Positions 1 to 11,300 of a stretch of 64,000 bases of DNA are shown here, piece by piece. The first letter of the stretch is position 1; every line of letters starts with the position of its first letter. Below the pieces are notes generated by a model that worked only from the letters and a program-made list of their open reading frames with translations, searched no databases and was not told the origin of the DNA. The DNA is from Carpediemonas membranifera (lineage: Eukaryota; Fornicata): NCBI GenBank assembly GCA_019828565.1, contig JAHDYR010000067.1, forward strand, positions 682,001-746,000. The letters run 5' to 3'. Both the position numbers and the translations under genes were made by a program.

Positions 1-277
1 AGCGGGCGCGGTCGAGGAGGGCTTGCGCGGATGGCTCGAGAGGAGGGAGCTTGGAGAGCGCGGCGAGGAGGGATTCGAGAGAAGGGGCGCTGGTTGGTGT
101 ATAAGTGCTATCTGCTTTGTGAATCGAGGGCATCTGCTTCTTGAAGTGCCTGACGTAGGCGCATTGGATCAACGAGGGGATGTCCCCAGAGATGGAGGCC
201 GTCACAACAAGCGAGGCGCGGAATGCGGTGATCAGCGCATCTCTGATGGCAGATGGCGAGGATCTAGTGCTGCTCAT
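1..277 (-). CDS. Partial gene, N-terminal end, unknown product
   Basis: On the minus strand an ATG at 277-275 opens a reading frame that runs without a stop for 92 codons to the edge of the window. The peptide begins MSSTRSSPSAIRDALITAF and is followed by a region rich in Ser, Pro and Leu. I do not recognise the family. An open frame of this length on the strand of the neighbouring kinase is better support than the overlapping plus-strand frames, which have poor composition. No promoter motif is clear. The 275 bases to the kinase stop at 553 hold nothing else that I can identify. Confidence 0.5.
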   Translation of the reverse strand, partial: MSSTRSSPSAIRDALITAFRASLVVTASISGDIPSLIQCAYVRHFKKQMPSIHKADSTYTPTSAPSLESLLAALSKLPPLEPSAQALLDRAR

Positions 278-552
278 TGGTTTCAGCGCTCAGTTCGGTG
301 GTGCCCAAATTCTGACTGCCGACTCGCCGACCGCCGACGCCAGCTGCGAGACATGGCCTTGCAGCAAGCCAAGCCTCACCACAAACATACTTTATACATC
401 CATCGATGACATGCAGCCACCCAGCCAACTCACCGACCCCGCAGCAGCTTCCGCTAGGCCTTCTCCTCCTCCGTCAGCCGGCCCCACGGTTTAAATAACA
501 CGCACCCTCGCCCCTTCCACGCTAATTAACATTTACATGCCCCACTACAGCC

Positions 553-2485
553 TCATTCCCGTTCCCCCACCCGATCGGTCTGCAGCATCGCCAGCTCTGC
601 CAGCAGCTCCTCGTTCCTCGCCGCAAGCTCCTTGTTTCTCGCAAGAAGTGTGTCTATCATGCTCTGCATTGCACCAGGACTCATATCACCGGCAAGACTG
701 CCCGTATCTGCGGTCACAGGTCGGATGATTTGCTCAAGAACAGCGGTCTGTTGCTCCAACATTGTCTGGACAGTAGCCACAGTTAGCCCACTCCCTAGGG
801 GCTTCGGGGTAGTTGCCTTGGCTTGCGACGGCGTGGCCACGGGCCGTGTTGCTTCATCCCGCGCGCTGACGAGGGGTAGATCCCGTATGCTCGGCTCCTT
901 CTCGCCAATGAATCTATCAACCTCCCCGTCCCCGTCGCTGAAGATCCCAGTGCCAGTGCCCCCCTCACCGGGCGGTTTCTTCTCAGATCGCCGGACGGTG
1001 AATCGTCCTTTCTTACGGCCGCCTGCTACGAGCTTGGCGCTCTCCGCGGGCGTATCTGGTCTTGACCCCTCGACCGAGTCGTGGTCATCTCTGTCGCTAG
1101 GAGCGCGCTCAGCAGGCGTGCGTTCGTCTCGATCGCGTGTTGGTTCTCGAGTCGTGCTGATTGTGCTTGGTATCTCGCGTGTGTCCTTCTCCTTGCGGTC
1201 GGGGGCAACTACCTCTACCCGCTCGACCCTGTCAACCGGCTCGATCTCGTCCTCACAGATCCTCTCAGGCCGGTGCGAGGTCTTGCTCTGAACTCTGTCC
1301 GCGTCTATCTTGGCTGCGGCCTTGTTCTCCTCCGTCCCGCTGAATTTCCAGCTCGTGTGTAGCTGGGCGCCGGTCGCTACCTGCGGCACCTGGCGGGGCG
1401 GTGCAGTTTTAAGGAACTCGACGTATCTTGCCAGAGCCGCGCCGAGTTGCTGCTTGCCATCGGGAATGCGGGATTTCTTGGCCGCGGCCCAGGCTTGGAG
1501 AATGCCGAGGAGTTCTTTCATGGACAGCCGCTCCTGGGGCGAGCGCTTGAGGCATCCGTGGATGAATGACTTCATCTTGGAGCTAGTCTCGGGCGGTGGG
1601 CCGGGCGGGTCGCGCTGGAGGGTCTTGATGAGGACCTTCATGGCCGGCAGGTCCGAGTGGGGCGCTGCGCCGTACATCATCTCGAGAGCGGTGATTCCGA
1701 GCGACCATACATCCGCCTTCTGGTCGTAGCCCTTGTTGTTCTGCTCCACAACCTCCGGGGCCATCCAACAGGGCGTGCCCACGAAAGTCTGGCGCTTGTT
1801 GACTCTGGAACCAGCGTCAAACATGGATGCTGAGACGCCAAAGTCCGCGAGAAACACGCGGAGGTGAGTGTCCACGAGAATGTTGCCTGTGTGAGTCTGA
1901 GCGATGGGCTGTTGGTAGAAGGCCGTGCTAATACATACCTGCCTTGACGTCCCGGTGGATGCGGCCCGTTGAGTGGAAATAGACGAGAGCCTCGACCACT
2001 TCCAGGAGGATGTAGCCTACTGCTTCTTCTCGAAGGCCATCGCGGGATACTGCGTGCATGATGTCGTGAATGGAGCCCTCGAGCAAGGGCATGACTATGT
2101 ATAGGCTGGATTCGTGCAGGAACACAGTGTGGAACTGAACGAGGTTGTTGTGCCGTGTCATACGCATAGTCTGGATCTCCTGGCGGATCTCCTCGAGGAA
2201 ACTGGAGTTGCCGTGCTCTAAGTCGATGATTTTGACTGCAACTTCTTCGTCTTTAGCGAGACAGCGCGCCTTGTAAACTGTGGCGGATGCACCATTGCCG
2301 ATAGGACAAATAAGCTCGTAGTCCTCTTTGCTATCAGGCCATATCAAGCCTTCTGGTTGGGTTTCAGTTGACATCGACGGATTGTCGCCCTTGTAGAGCC
2401 GCTCTTGTCGACGTGCCTTAAACCGCTCGCTCGAAAAAATGTTGTTGCTGTTGACAAACAGCACTTGTTGCCTTCTCTCGGACAT
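553..2485 (-). CDS. STE20-family protein kinase, OSR1/SPAK (GCK-VI)-like
   Basis: Two exons (2485-1939 and 1886-553) flank a 52-nt intron with a GTATGT donor and ACACAG acceptor; splicing joins HRDVKA to GNILVD in frame, giving about 626 aa. Visible kinase features are the glycine loop near residue 63, the VAVK lysine at 85, HRD at 177-179, DFG at 197-199, and the activation loop FVGTPCWMAPEV followed by DVWSLGITALEM. This loop and the PMKVL-like stretch after it are typical of the OSR1/SPAK/Fray subgroup of STE20 kinases, which act in osmotic and ion-transport signalling in animals and fungi-like relatives. The C-terminal half is charged, low-complexity and ends in a short coiled coil; I see no conserved CCT domain. 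Translation could start at M1 or at M38. It is transcribed divergently from the RhoGAP gene. Confidence 0.9.
1887..1938 (-). other. 52-nt spliceosomal intron in kinase gene
   Basis: The intron starts GTATGT and ends CACAG on the minus strand. Its removal restores the kinase subdomain VIb motif (HRDVKAGNIL) in frame. This intron supports a eukaryotic origin and shows that introns here can be very short. Confidence 0.88.
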
Positions 2486-2728
2486 TGTGTGTTGCGTATA
2501 AGATGTTCAGTTGTTTCAGTTCTCCAATCGCCGCTCAATTTTCAAATGGACCACGCCGCTGGTCAGAAACGCCATAAATTGCGCAAGAAACAATGCACAG
2601 AGGAACATGATGCCCAGCATTCTTCGCTCCGCCACATTTCCAGCTCAATCGTCCCACCCCGGCTCATTTTCGTCGGGGAATCCTCTGCATGAAAAAAGCT
2701 GTAGCAAAATCCAAATCGACGTTGAACT
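2486..2728. promoter_or_regulatory. Divergent promoter region between kinase and RhoGAP genes
   Basis: These 243 bases separate the two start codons, which face outward. They must hold both promoters or 5' untranslated regions. I see no clear TATA box or repeated motif. Confidence 0.5.
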
Positions 2729-3946
2729 ATGGAGCCGCAACACGCCAAGGCTCAATACGACTATAACGGAAAAGAAGAGCGTGAGCTTAGTTTCCATGTG
2801 AACGATATTATCCTCGTGCTTAAGTCTGATCCCTCTGGCTGGATGAAGGGTGAGCTCGATGGAAAGCAAGGCTGGTTCCCGCGGTCCTATGTGACCATTG
2901 GAGACTCCAACAGTACATCAACTCAAGCAGCGGCCAAATCTGCTGCCAGCAGCGCTGATTTCCCCTATATGGCTCGAGCTGCCTACACGTATGGCGGTCA
3001 GGAGGAAAAAGAGCTTTCATTCAAGAGTGGGGAGCTCATCAAGGTCCTCAAGGCTGATCCGTCAGGCTGGATGAAGGGTGAACTGAACGGCAAGCAGGGC
3101 TGGTTCCCCGAGACGTTCATTGTACCAATTCGTGACGAGCAAGTGACACAGGGCGCAGCTGACTCTGCGTCCATCCAGCCTGCCACAGCCCCTGCCCAGC
3201 CAGTAAGCAAGCCCAGCCCCGCCGAGGCGCCCGAGAAGGAGAAGAAAGACAAGGACAAGAACGCCACCCATACTGATGATACCTCCTGGAAGGGCGTGCT
3301 GAAGTTCCTCAATGGCTTCTTCAAGCGTCGCCCGACCCGCGAGGAGCTTATCCGCAAGAAAATCCTCCCTCCAGAGGGGGATCGACTCTTCGGCCTCGAC
3401 CTCCAGCGCGTGCTCGACCGTGAACAGCGCACTGTTCCGCGTTTCGTCACAGACGCCATCGCATACCTGAGAGAACACGGCATTCACGAGGAAGGCATCT
3501 TCCGTCTCTCTGCTTCTGCCGCACAGCTCCAAGAGAAACGACTGGCCCTCGACTACGAGCACCAGGTCGACCTCAGTGGAATCAAGGACCACAACCTCGT
3601 CGCCGCGCTGTTTAAGTTGTACATCAGAGAGCTTCCTGGCGGTGTGATCGGCACGGCTCCTCTGGCCGAGCTCGGGGCTGTCGTGGGCGACCTTGAGGCG
3701 ACCGCAGCGGTTCTCGATAGGCTGCCTGCGTGCAAGCGGGACTTTATGAAGACTGTAATGCCGCTACTTGCGGAGGTCGCCGAGATTCCTGAGAATCGTA
3801 TGGATGCCAACAATATCGCCATTATATTCGGCCAGAACATATTTGAGCAGGTGGGGGCGTTCGACCCTGATGTGCTGAAGAATCAACACGCTGTCCTCAA
3901 GACGATGGTCGAGAACTGGGCCGCGATCGCGGGGATGCTGGCGTGA
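2729..3946 (+). CDS. SH3-SH3-RhoGAP protein
   Basis: Uninterrupted 405-aa frame with three domains. SH3-1 spans residues 6-57 (ALYDY-like start AKAQYDY, then ELSF, GWMKGE and GWFPRSYV). SH3-2 spans about 82-134 with the same signature (GWFPETFIV). A Lys/Glu-rich linker follows, then a RhoGAP domain at about 219-405 with the arginine-finger segment EGIFRLS (Arg259) and the LVAALFKLYIRELP helix. RhoGAP domains stimulate GTP hydrolysis by Rho/Rac/Cdc42 GTPases; the SH3 domains should bind proline-rich partners and place the protein at the cortex or cytoskeleton. The two SH3 domains are very similar, suggesting internal duplication. The start at 2729 is the first ATG and directly precedes SH3-1. 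Confidence 0.93.
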   Translation: MEPQHAKAQYDYNGKEERELSFHVNDIILVLKSDPSGWMKGELDGKQGWFPRSYVTIGDSNSTSTQAAAKSAASSADFPYMARAAYTYGGQEEKELSFKSGELIKVLKADPSGWMKGELNGKQGWFPETFIVPIRDEQVTQGAADSASIQPATAPAQPVSKPSPAEAPEKEKKDKDKNATHTDDTSWKGVLKFLNGFFKRRPTREELIRKKILPPEGDRLFGLDLQRVLDREQRTVPRFVTDAIAYLREHGIHEEGIFRLSASAAQLQEKRLALDYEHQVDLSGIKDHNLVAALFKLYIRELPGGVIGTAPLAELGAVVGDLEATAAVLDRLPACKRDFMKTVMPLLAEVAEIPENRMDANNIAIIFGQNIFEQVGAFDPDVLKNQHAVLKTMVENWAAIAGMLA

Positions 3947-4536
3947 GGGATAAATGCTTGTAGAACTTGAGTTGAGAGATGATGGAAGGGTTGTTTTAAG
4001 TCGAACTTGACCCGACTGGGTATCGTTGGAGGGGAGGTTTATCAGTGGCAGGTTGGCGCGCGGGGGCAGGTTGAAGGACCCACCCGGTAGCCCCCCTCCC
4101 CCCCCACACACAATTTTAGAATGCTAGGTTGTGTGTTCTGCCTCACCTGCGCGACTCCGTCGACTCAGGGTCGATCTGGTAAATCTTATGTGAGGGTTGA
4201 GAGAGAACCTTTCTCGTCTCGCCCTCGTGCCAAAGAAATACTATTACACTGGTGAATGGCCGTCTAGTTTATTGTCGTTCTTGTTCAGTTACCAAGTGAA
4301 CGTGTCATGTGACGCTATGGAGTGCAGCTTGCTGATTCCGGCTTGGGATGGAAGCATGCAACCTCCTTTTGTCAGGATACTGAAGCCCGGCTCTTTTCAA
4401 ATTTTTGATTTGAATGATCGACTGTCGCAGTCCAAGTCCGCAATCAACCGTTTGACCGCTGCTGGTTACGCTGGAAGCTTGTAATTGCCTTGGTACTGCT
4501 AAGGTGTTGATCTTGGTTAGTTTCGCCGCAGACTGG
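3947..4536. other. Intergenic host sequence before the gypsy insertion
   Basis: No convincing gene. A 95-codon frame at 4197-4484 has no recognisable features. The last four bases, CTGG (4533-4536), are repeated right after the distal LTR at 34599-34602 and are the likely target duplication of the gypsy element. Confidence 0.5.
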
Positions 4537-4665
4537 TGTCAGCGCGGCACTTCAATCAAATATTTATTTGATTGATGATCCGATCCGATCCCCGGGCAGG
4601 GTCCCGAATCATCTTTTTGTTTTGCTTGTAAAGCTTCACCCCCCGTTTCGTCTGCGAAACGAACA
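4537..4665 (+). repeat. 5' LTR of gypsy element (129 bp)
   Basis: Starts TGTCAGCGCGG and ends CGAAACGAACA. It differs at only a few positions from the copy at 34470-34598. It is short for an LTR, and contains a small inverted motif AAATATTTATTTGATT near its start. Confidence 0.9.
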
Positions 4666-4679
4666 GTATTAATACTAGT

Positions 4680-7600
4680 TTGATGCAGAACGTTCCTGTG
4701 CCGGTTCCTAAACTAGCACTACAAGAATTGAGCCCAAAGACCTGGGCCAACTTCAAGAGAACGATGATCCAGTTCAAAATCTTCTACCCCGCAGCCACAT
4801 ACGCTGCCTTCCTAGACGCTGAACTCCAAGGTGCCCTAGAGGTCCAGCACAACGTTTCGCTGGCCTCCCAGTCCGACGACGACGTAATCCGCTGGGTTAA
4901 CCAGCTCTTGGCGCCCCGAGACCCTCAAGACCTCCGCCTCCGTCTGGAGGCCGTGAAGTGCCAGGTGGATGCGAACCACGCCGTGTCGCGCGCCAACCAT
5001 ATCCGAGCTTATGCTCGTGCGTTTACAGATGTCCTGGGCTCTGCGGAGTTCATGGCCACCCCGCCAGCTACCCCTGAGGCGGACGAATCCATCCTCGCCG
5101 GGAACACTGACGGCACCGAACCAGAGCCCCCGGCCGATACCACCGTTCCGGCCGCCAGCGAGACCACGTCGGCCTCTCGGGCTCATCAGCGCATCTTTGC
5201 GCAGGGCTTGAGGCCCGCCGCCTTCAGAGATGCCGTTGACTATGCCCAACGTGTAGAACGTCCGTCCTCTCTGCAGGACCTCATCCAGCTAACTCTCAAG
5301 ATCGCGGACGAAGATGACGAGGCCCGCGAGAAGGCCCAGCGCTTCGGATACTACGCGGGTCGGGGCCATGCCCCCACTGGGCCGCAGCGTCAGGGCCCCA
5401 TAACCCCCTATCGTCCCAAGCCGCTGACCGGACCCAACCCGGGCCGCCAGGATCAGCCGCGGAATAATCCCGACCAGAGACGCCAGACCTTCGCCCAGCC
5501 ACGCGAATCCCCTGGAAATTTCAGGGCTCCCGATTATCGCGCAGGCCGCAGAGCATGGAACCGAGAGAATGGATCCCTTCGCCCCGCCAGAGGCAACACC
5601 GCTCGCCAAAGTGCCCCTCGCGTGGTGAACACCCTCGATAATGGAGAACAGGTCGAAGATCATGAGGTTTTCCTCTTAGACGGTGATATCTCCGCGTCCA
5701 CGGGACCTCTTACCGTGGAAGCCGCGATCGGTGACATGTCTATGCGCGCCATCATCGATACCGGTGCTTCCGTCACGTGTATCACCGAGCCTCTCGCGCA
5801 CATGCTTCTTGAGGCCAAGAGCGCCAAACTCGTCGCCCGAGAGCCCATCACGGCCACCCCGGCCTTCGGCAGTACCCTATCTGTGAATGAGTTCATCGAG
5901 ACCTCCCTCACTGCCACCCTAGTCGGTAGCCCGGTCCACACCACGATCATCGCCGCCGTCATTCCCGGACAATCTCAGAAGGTTCTGATTGGGACCGACA
6001 CGCTACGGAGCCTGGGAGTCCTGTGTAAGGACGAGCTATTCCTGAAGCTCAGCGCCCAGCCCGACAACCCCAAGGATGACGATATCCCGCTACCTGTGTT
6101 CTCCATCGCTCCAGCCACCGAGGACCCGCTATCGCTTATTCAGATCCCGAACGACGACCTCCGCCCGGAGATAGTTGAGCTCGTGAATCAATACGCCGAG
6201 CTCTTCAGCGATATTCCCCCAGAGGGCGCCAATGTGCCGCCGATGCACATCCCCATCGCGGAAGATGCCCCTCTAGTCCAGTCTGCACCGCGCCGTCTTG
6301 CCCCGCAGGCCAGAGACGCAGTCGATGCTGAATGCGAGCGCCTCCTTCAGGCCGGCATCATCGAGCCGAGCCAAGGCCCTTGGGCCAGCCCCATTGTTGT
6401 GGTCGGAAAGAAGGACGGACGCATGAGACTGTGCGTTGATTACACGCAGATCAACCGCCTGACGCCGCCAGACAACTTCCCGCTACCTAACATCCGGGAG
6501 TTCCTTCGCGCAGCCGCAGGCTGCACGGTGTTTGCCTCGCTAGACCTCAAGCAAGGCTATCACCAGGCCCCACTTCGAGAGGAAGACCGTCCGCTGTCAG
6601 CCTTTTGTCACACCCGACGGATACTTCCAGTACCGCCGGGTCCCCTTCGGCCTCACCCGTGCCCCGTCCTATTTCCAACGCATCATGCAAACGGTACTAG
6701 CACCCGTGCTCCACCGTGGCGTGGAAGTATACCTAGACGACGTCCTCATCTATGCTAGGTCTCCCAAGGAATTCATGACGATCCTTGGCTGCGTCTTCGA
6801 GCTCCTCCGGAAGGCCCGCCTCCGCCTCGGAGCCGCCAAATGCACGCTCGGTGCCTCAGAGATCACTTCTGTTGGGTTCATCATGGACAAACAGGGCATC
6901 AGAGTGACCGAAGACCGCATCAAGGCTCTCACGGAGCTCCGTAGCCCTTGCAACCTGAAGGAGCTGCGCATGGTGCTGGGTAAGTTCAACTATGTGGCCC
7001 GACACCTCCCCCAAGCTCAGAAACACCTCGCGACGCTGTCGGAGCTCTTGGCTGGCGTCCCCGCAAAGGCAGGCTCCAAGAACCGCAGCAAGACGGTCAC
7101 CATCACCTGGGAGGCTCGCCACGAGCATGCCCTCACCTGCCTTAAAGAGCAGGTCCGCTCCCGGGTCACCCTGGCCTATCCCGACCTGTCGAAGGAGTGG
7201 CATCTGTTCACCGACGCCTCAACGCAGGGGAGTAGGCGGTGTACTTATCCAAGGCCGACCCGACGCGCCGGACGCTGAAGTAGTGGCATTCTTCGCCAAG
7301 AGCTTCACGACCACACAGAAGGCATGGTCCACATATGAGCAGGAGTTATATGGAATCCTACACGCCCTCTCCTCCTCCGAGTTGACGCCGCTCCTGAAGT
7401 GCCATCCCAAGCTCCACGTCCACACCGATCACCGTAACCTGGTATTTATCCGGAAGAAGTACCCTCAGAACGCGAAGATCGCTCGCTGGCGCATTACGAT
7501 GAACGAATTCACGTTTACTCTCGAACATGTCGCTGGCGAGGCTAACACGGTAGCAGACGCCCTATCTCGTGTCCTCCCCGACCTCAACGTCGACACTGTC

Positions 7601-8195
7601 TACGCTGTGCACGTGAACGGGAGAGGCGAGGACTTCGTCATGATCGACCCACAAGCTGAGCTCACCAAGGTGCACAACACCGCGGTTGGTCATGTGGGCC
7701 CCCCCGAGATGATACGCCGTCTGCGAAAGGCGGGCGTCCAGTGGCCCGGCATGTGGGAGGATGCCCGAGCTTTCTTCACAACGTGCACCGAGTGCCAGCG
7801 TGTCCGCCCAGGCCAGCGCTTGCCGGTCCCCCAACACCCAGACCTGCGGACAATACCCTTCCAGTCCGTCCAGGTCGACACCCTGGGCCCGTTTGCCCAG
7901 GACGAACACGGCCAGAAGTACGTCGTCGTGATCGTAGACGCGTTTTCTCGACACGTTTCTCTATTCCCGACGCACACTACGTCAGCAAAAGACGCCGCCG
8001 ACGCAATCTACAAGTTTCGCGCCGCGTTCGGCGTGCCGGAGTTCATACAGACGGACCAAGGCTCGCAGTACAAGAACAGTTTAATCGAAGAGCTCACAAG
8101 AAGCCTCACGATCGAACACCGCTTCTCTACGCCGTACCACCCCCAAGCAAACGGAAAGGTCGAACGCATGAATGCTGAGATCGCCCGTCACATGA
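4680..8195 (+). pseudogene. Gypsy gag-pol, N-terminal to integrase core (two frameshifts)
   Basis: Gag and Pol share one frame. Residues 1 to about 300 are Gag with a Pro/Arg-rich tail and no zinc knuckle that I can see. An aspartic protease follows with the IDTGAS motif near 5757. Reverse transcriptase has LCVDYTQIN, SLDLKQGYHQ and YLDDVLIYA. RNase H starts at LFTDAS near 7205 and ends before ADALSRVLP. Integrase has an HHCC zinc finger (C-T-E-C near 7785), then the D, D and E catalytic segments (QVDTLGPF, FIQTDQGSQ and NGKVERMN). Single extra bases near 6604 and 7228 shift the frame, so the copy is inactive or has sequence errors. The LINE insertion cuts the frame after the catalytic Glu. 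Confidence 0.9.
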
Positions 8196-9219
8196 GGACG
8201 CTCGTAGATGAAAGAAATTTAACGTATCCTGTACACCTGTGTAAATCAGGGAATTACCAGTTTGCACCACCCCATGTCCCCGGGAACGCCTTAGCGTGTT
8301 GACTTCCCTTCGTGAGCGAGCCTGATACTACGTTGGGGGCGTTAGCACCATCACCGTCAGGGTCCAGCTGGTAAGGCTGGGTAGTCCCTTGCATGTTGAC
8401 CTATCAACTGGCTGGCCCGATACCCCCAAAGTCGGGATAACCCAGGTCTTACTCTTGGGGGTCCTTCGGGCCCCCGTTCTGCCTGGCACCCGCAAGGCCT
8501 TGCCCTGCACACCCGCCACCGGGGCCTTCTGCTCGGTTTCCCCTACAGGGCTCCTCTCAGGGATATGTTCTCCATACCATTCGACCCAGTTTGCAATTTT
8601 TCAGGCACCCGCCGAAGCGGTTTCGGGCTTGGCGTTTGCCGTACCACGCAATTGGGCCAGTTATGAAACCCACCGATCATCGCTGGGTAGCTATATGATT
8701 CACGGCTGCGTTCGGGCTCTTCCACACTTTCCGTTCCGGCATGGATCCCCTCCTCAAGGATTTGTTCCCTATAGGGCTTCTTCCTAGCTTCCGGCTGGTT
8801 CCAAGTTTTGGGTGCCGGGCCGTTCGGCGCAGCTCTGATTTGGTCCAGGTGCCGCCCAGGTGGTATTGTTGCCTTATGGTTACCCTCCTGTTTGGCTGCT
8901 GCGCCCCGATACCTCGCACGTACGTGTATACATGTGCATACGTGCCCCGCCCTATGGCTCTGGGTTATTTCTTATACGTGTGAAGAGTGTGCCGGTTCTG
9001 CCGACTGAATGTTGTCTACGTTCCCAGTATGGGTGAGCGTTTGTGTGTTAGCGAGATTAGTGTTCGGGGTTGAGTCCCCCTTCCGCGGCTGGGTGCTACC
9101 GGGATACGTGGGGCTTGCGTCCCCCGCTGATCCCAGGAGCGCTCCGCTTCGGTTGAGGCGGGGGTTGGATCCCAGTTTGACCCTGGTCCCAGAGGTCATA
9201 GGATTCTGGGATGGTGTAC

Positions 9220-9990
9220 TTACCCGTCTTTCCGGAGGTTCAGAAGGGCACGTCTGCCGTTCTGCAGTCCCTCTCTGACGGTATGGTCCTCGCTGCGGAG
9301 GAGCCAGAGCATTTCCAGGATTGCCCTTGAGTTGTACCACTCCGCCTCCTGCCCTTGCCTTAGGGCGTGGTACTGTGTGCGTAGATGCGCCTCTGCCAGG
9401 ATGTCATTCCATCCTTCTGGGCGTTCTACCGCCTTGCATTGGCAGATGATGTGGCTTTGTGTTCCCAGGGGCTGGTTGTATGCCCATTCTGAGAGGATTT
9501 TGGTGGTTTCCGCCGCGGTTCTGGTGACAGTGTACAGGCGAGTAATGGTGTCACCTTCTGAGTCCAGGGTACATAGGGGGCAACACCGCTTGATCCTGCT
9601 CAGGAGGGCCTGGGGCTGGCCGATCGCGCTCCCAAGTATGGCTCTGCTTCTGCCACTGTTGCTGGGGGAGGGGAGTGTGTTGGATGCAGTCATGATTACT
9701 CTCTTGACTTCCCGTCTGGTTATCATCTCACCCTTGATCATTCCTGGTTTCTTGGGTCTCTTCCCTTGCTGCATGCTGAGGATGACTTCCGGGGCTAGTA
9801 CTGTTGCCACCCCTTTGGCCGTTCGGCTCCCCGGTGTGCAGTAGTTCTTCTGCTGTGAGGGTCCAGCCTCCCCTCTTTGCTCTTTCCCTGGCGGGCATCT
9901 CCTCCTGTGTGCCCTGGAGGACGCTCCGTCGCCATTGGTAGAGGCGATGTAAGACCGATCCTCTCTCCGCTGTCGCCCAGTCCAGATTCC
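9220..9990 (-). pseudogene. LINE C-terminal region with Cys/His motif
   Basis: This is the continuation of the LINE protein after a frameshift near 9990. It includes CCPLC and a later HIICQC, resembling the Cys-rich zinc motif at the C-terminus of many I- and R1-like LINE proteins. The sequence around LYQWRRSV (near 9930) is in another frame, showing that at least one shift has occurred. Confidence 0.6.
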
Positions 9991-10699
9991 CTAGGGGGTC
10001 GGACGGTCCGGGTCGTGCGCAGACTCATAGAGCCTCACCGCTCTCTGCCCCATATCTGCCTCCCAGCACATCCATCCCATTAGTACACGGGCGGCTCCTC
10101 CTCCCCCTGGTCCTGTGCCTGCCATTAGGCCGCGCCAGTTGTTCCAGATGGCTCTTCCCCCTGGCGCTTGGCCCCAGATCTCGATCCCGAACTCGATCTT
10201 GGGCCAGAGGAAGGTTCTGAGGATGGATTCCGAGGTGGCGGCCGGGGTGGATCCTTTGGTCCACCCTGCTCTCCTTGCCAGGGCTAGGTATTTCCGGGAT
10301 TGTGACGTCTTCATTTTGATGCATGCTGCCAACGGATTCTTCCCGCTGGCTAGCCAGAGTCCCAGATACCTTGCTGAGTCTGACGCCAGTGTGGGAGTTC
10401 CTTGGATGCTGACCGCTGCAGTTACGTCGGTACTTATCACCACACTTTTGCCTGGGCTGGTCTGGAGTCCATGGGCTTCAATTACCCTGACCACTGCGTC
10501 TGTGCCTTCTTCGGCGAGCTGTGGGGTCTCGGCTGAGATGCTTGTATCATCTACAAACATTGCAATGAGGCAGTTTTTGGGCCTATCGTCCGTTGGAGGG
10601 AGGCAGGGGTCCGGGATCTCTCTATGCCGGAGGTACAGTGCCGCCTGGCTTAGCCAGTTAGCTGTGAAGAGAATGAACAGAGTGGGGGCCACCACACAT
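9991..10699 (-). pseudogene. LINE reverse transcriptase, C-terminal part of RT domain
   Basis: The minus-strand frame contains AMFVDDTSI, the catalytic FVDD box of non-LTR reverse transcriptases, then GLQTSPGKSVVI and the thumb-like YLGLWLASG. The frame also extends outward into gypsy sequence (10700-10896), but that part is accidental. The domain is incomplete at its N-terminus because of the truncation, so this copy is not autonomous. Confidence 0.85.
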
Positions 10700-10716
10700 G
10701 GACGCTCGTAGATGAA

Positions 10717-11226
10717 CACGAAGCCGCTTGGAGCGACATGCTCCCGCAAGTGGCCCTCATACTCAACTCGCGAGTACACCCCGTGACCCATCAGTCCCCG
10801 TTGACCCTCCTCTTTGGTCACGACGGCTTCCACAAGGATACTCAGAGTCGGGAGGAGCGCTACACACGAGCCAGGAACTCTGTCTCCCGCGACCATGCCA
10901 AGAAGCTCGGCCGTGTTGCGTCCACGACCTACCGAGCTTATACCAGCGGGAGCCTCGTACTGCTGGCCCCCATCAAGCCGATGAAGCTGGCCATGAAGTG
11001 GCGCGGCCCGTTCCGCGTCATACAGGAGGGGAAGGTCAAGGGATCGGTCATCATTCAGTCCCTCACCGACGACGCCGACCAGTTCACCGTCGCGTCAGAG
11101 CGCCTCCGGCCTTTCCACCGCCGCCGAGGCCAGTCACTCGCAGAACTTCGGGCACTCGTAGCCCGCCAAGACCGTGAGTTCGAGGTCGAGTCCGTCAAGG
11201 ACCTCGACATGAAGGGTCGCCGTCTC
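10717..11226 (+). pseudogene. Gypsy integrase C-terminal segment
   Basis: The frame broken at 8212 resumes here after the duplicated LINE target site, encoding an integrase C-terminal region (LNSRVHPVTHQSPLTLLFG, then KWRGPFRV, the GPF/Y-like module). It runs to KGRRL, where element A enters. Read across to 33963 with one TC target copy removed, it continues in frame into the chromodomain. Confidence 0.88.
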
Positions 11227-11300
11227 CATACTGTGAAAGTCGGTAGATAATCTACGATTTTTTCTAGATAATCTAGGGCCTAAAAACCCTAGATTATCTA
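11227..11300 (+). repeat. Left terminal inverted repeat of element A (74 bp)
   Basis: Begins CATACTGTGAAAGTCGG and carries three copies of the palindromic nonamer AGATWATCT, the last two in opposite orientation around CTAAAAA. It is the inverted copy of 33887-33960 apart from one base at position 18. Confidence 0.92.

Larger units (their letters stand above)
8213..10699 (-). mobile_element. 5'-truncated LINE (non-LTR retrotransposon) inside the integrase gene
   Basis: The insertion is bounded by a 17-bp direct repeat (8196-8212 and 10700-10716, GGACGCTCGTAGATGAA) within integrase coding sequence; the repeat length is typical of target-primed reverse transcription. The reverse transcriptase is on the minus strand and lacks its N-terminal part at 10699, as expected for 5' truncation. 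The 3' untranslated region occupies roughly 8213-9220 and does not end in a plain poly(A) tail. Confidence 0.88.

Noticed and set aside
4197-4484. 95-codon plus frame before the gypsy element
   Set aside because: No known domain, short, and no support from context.
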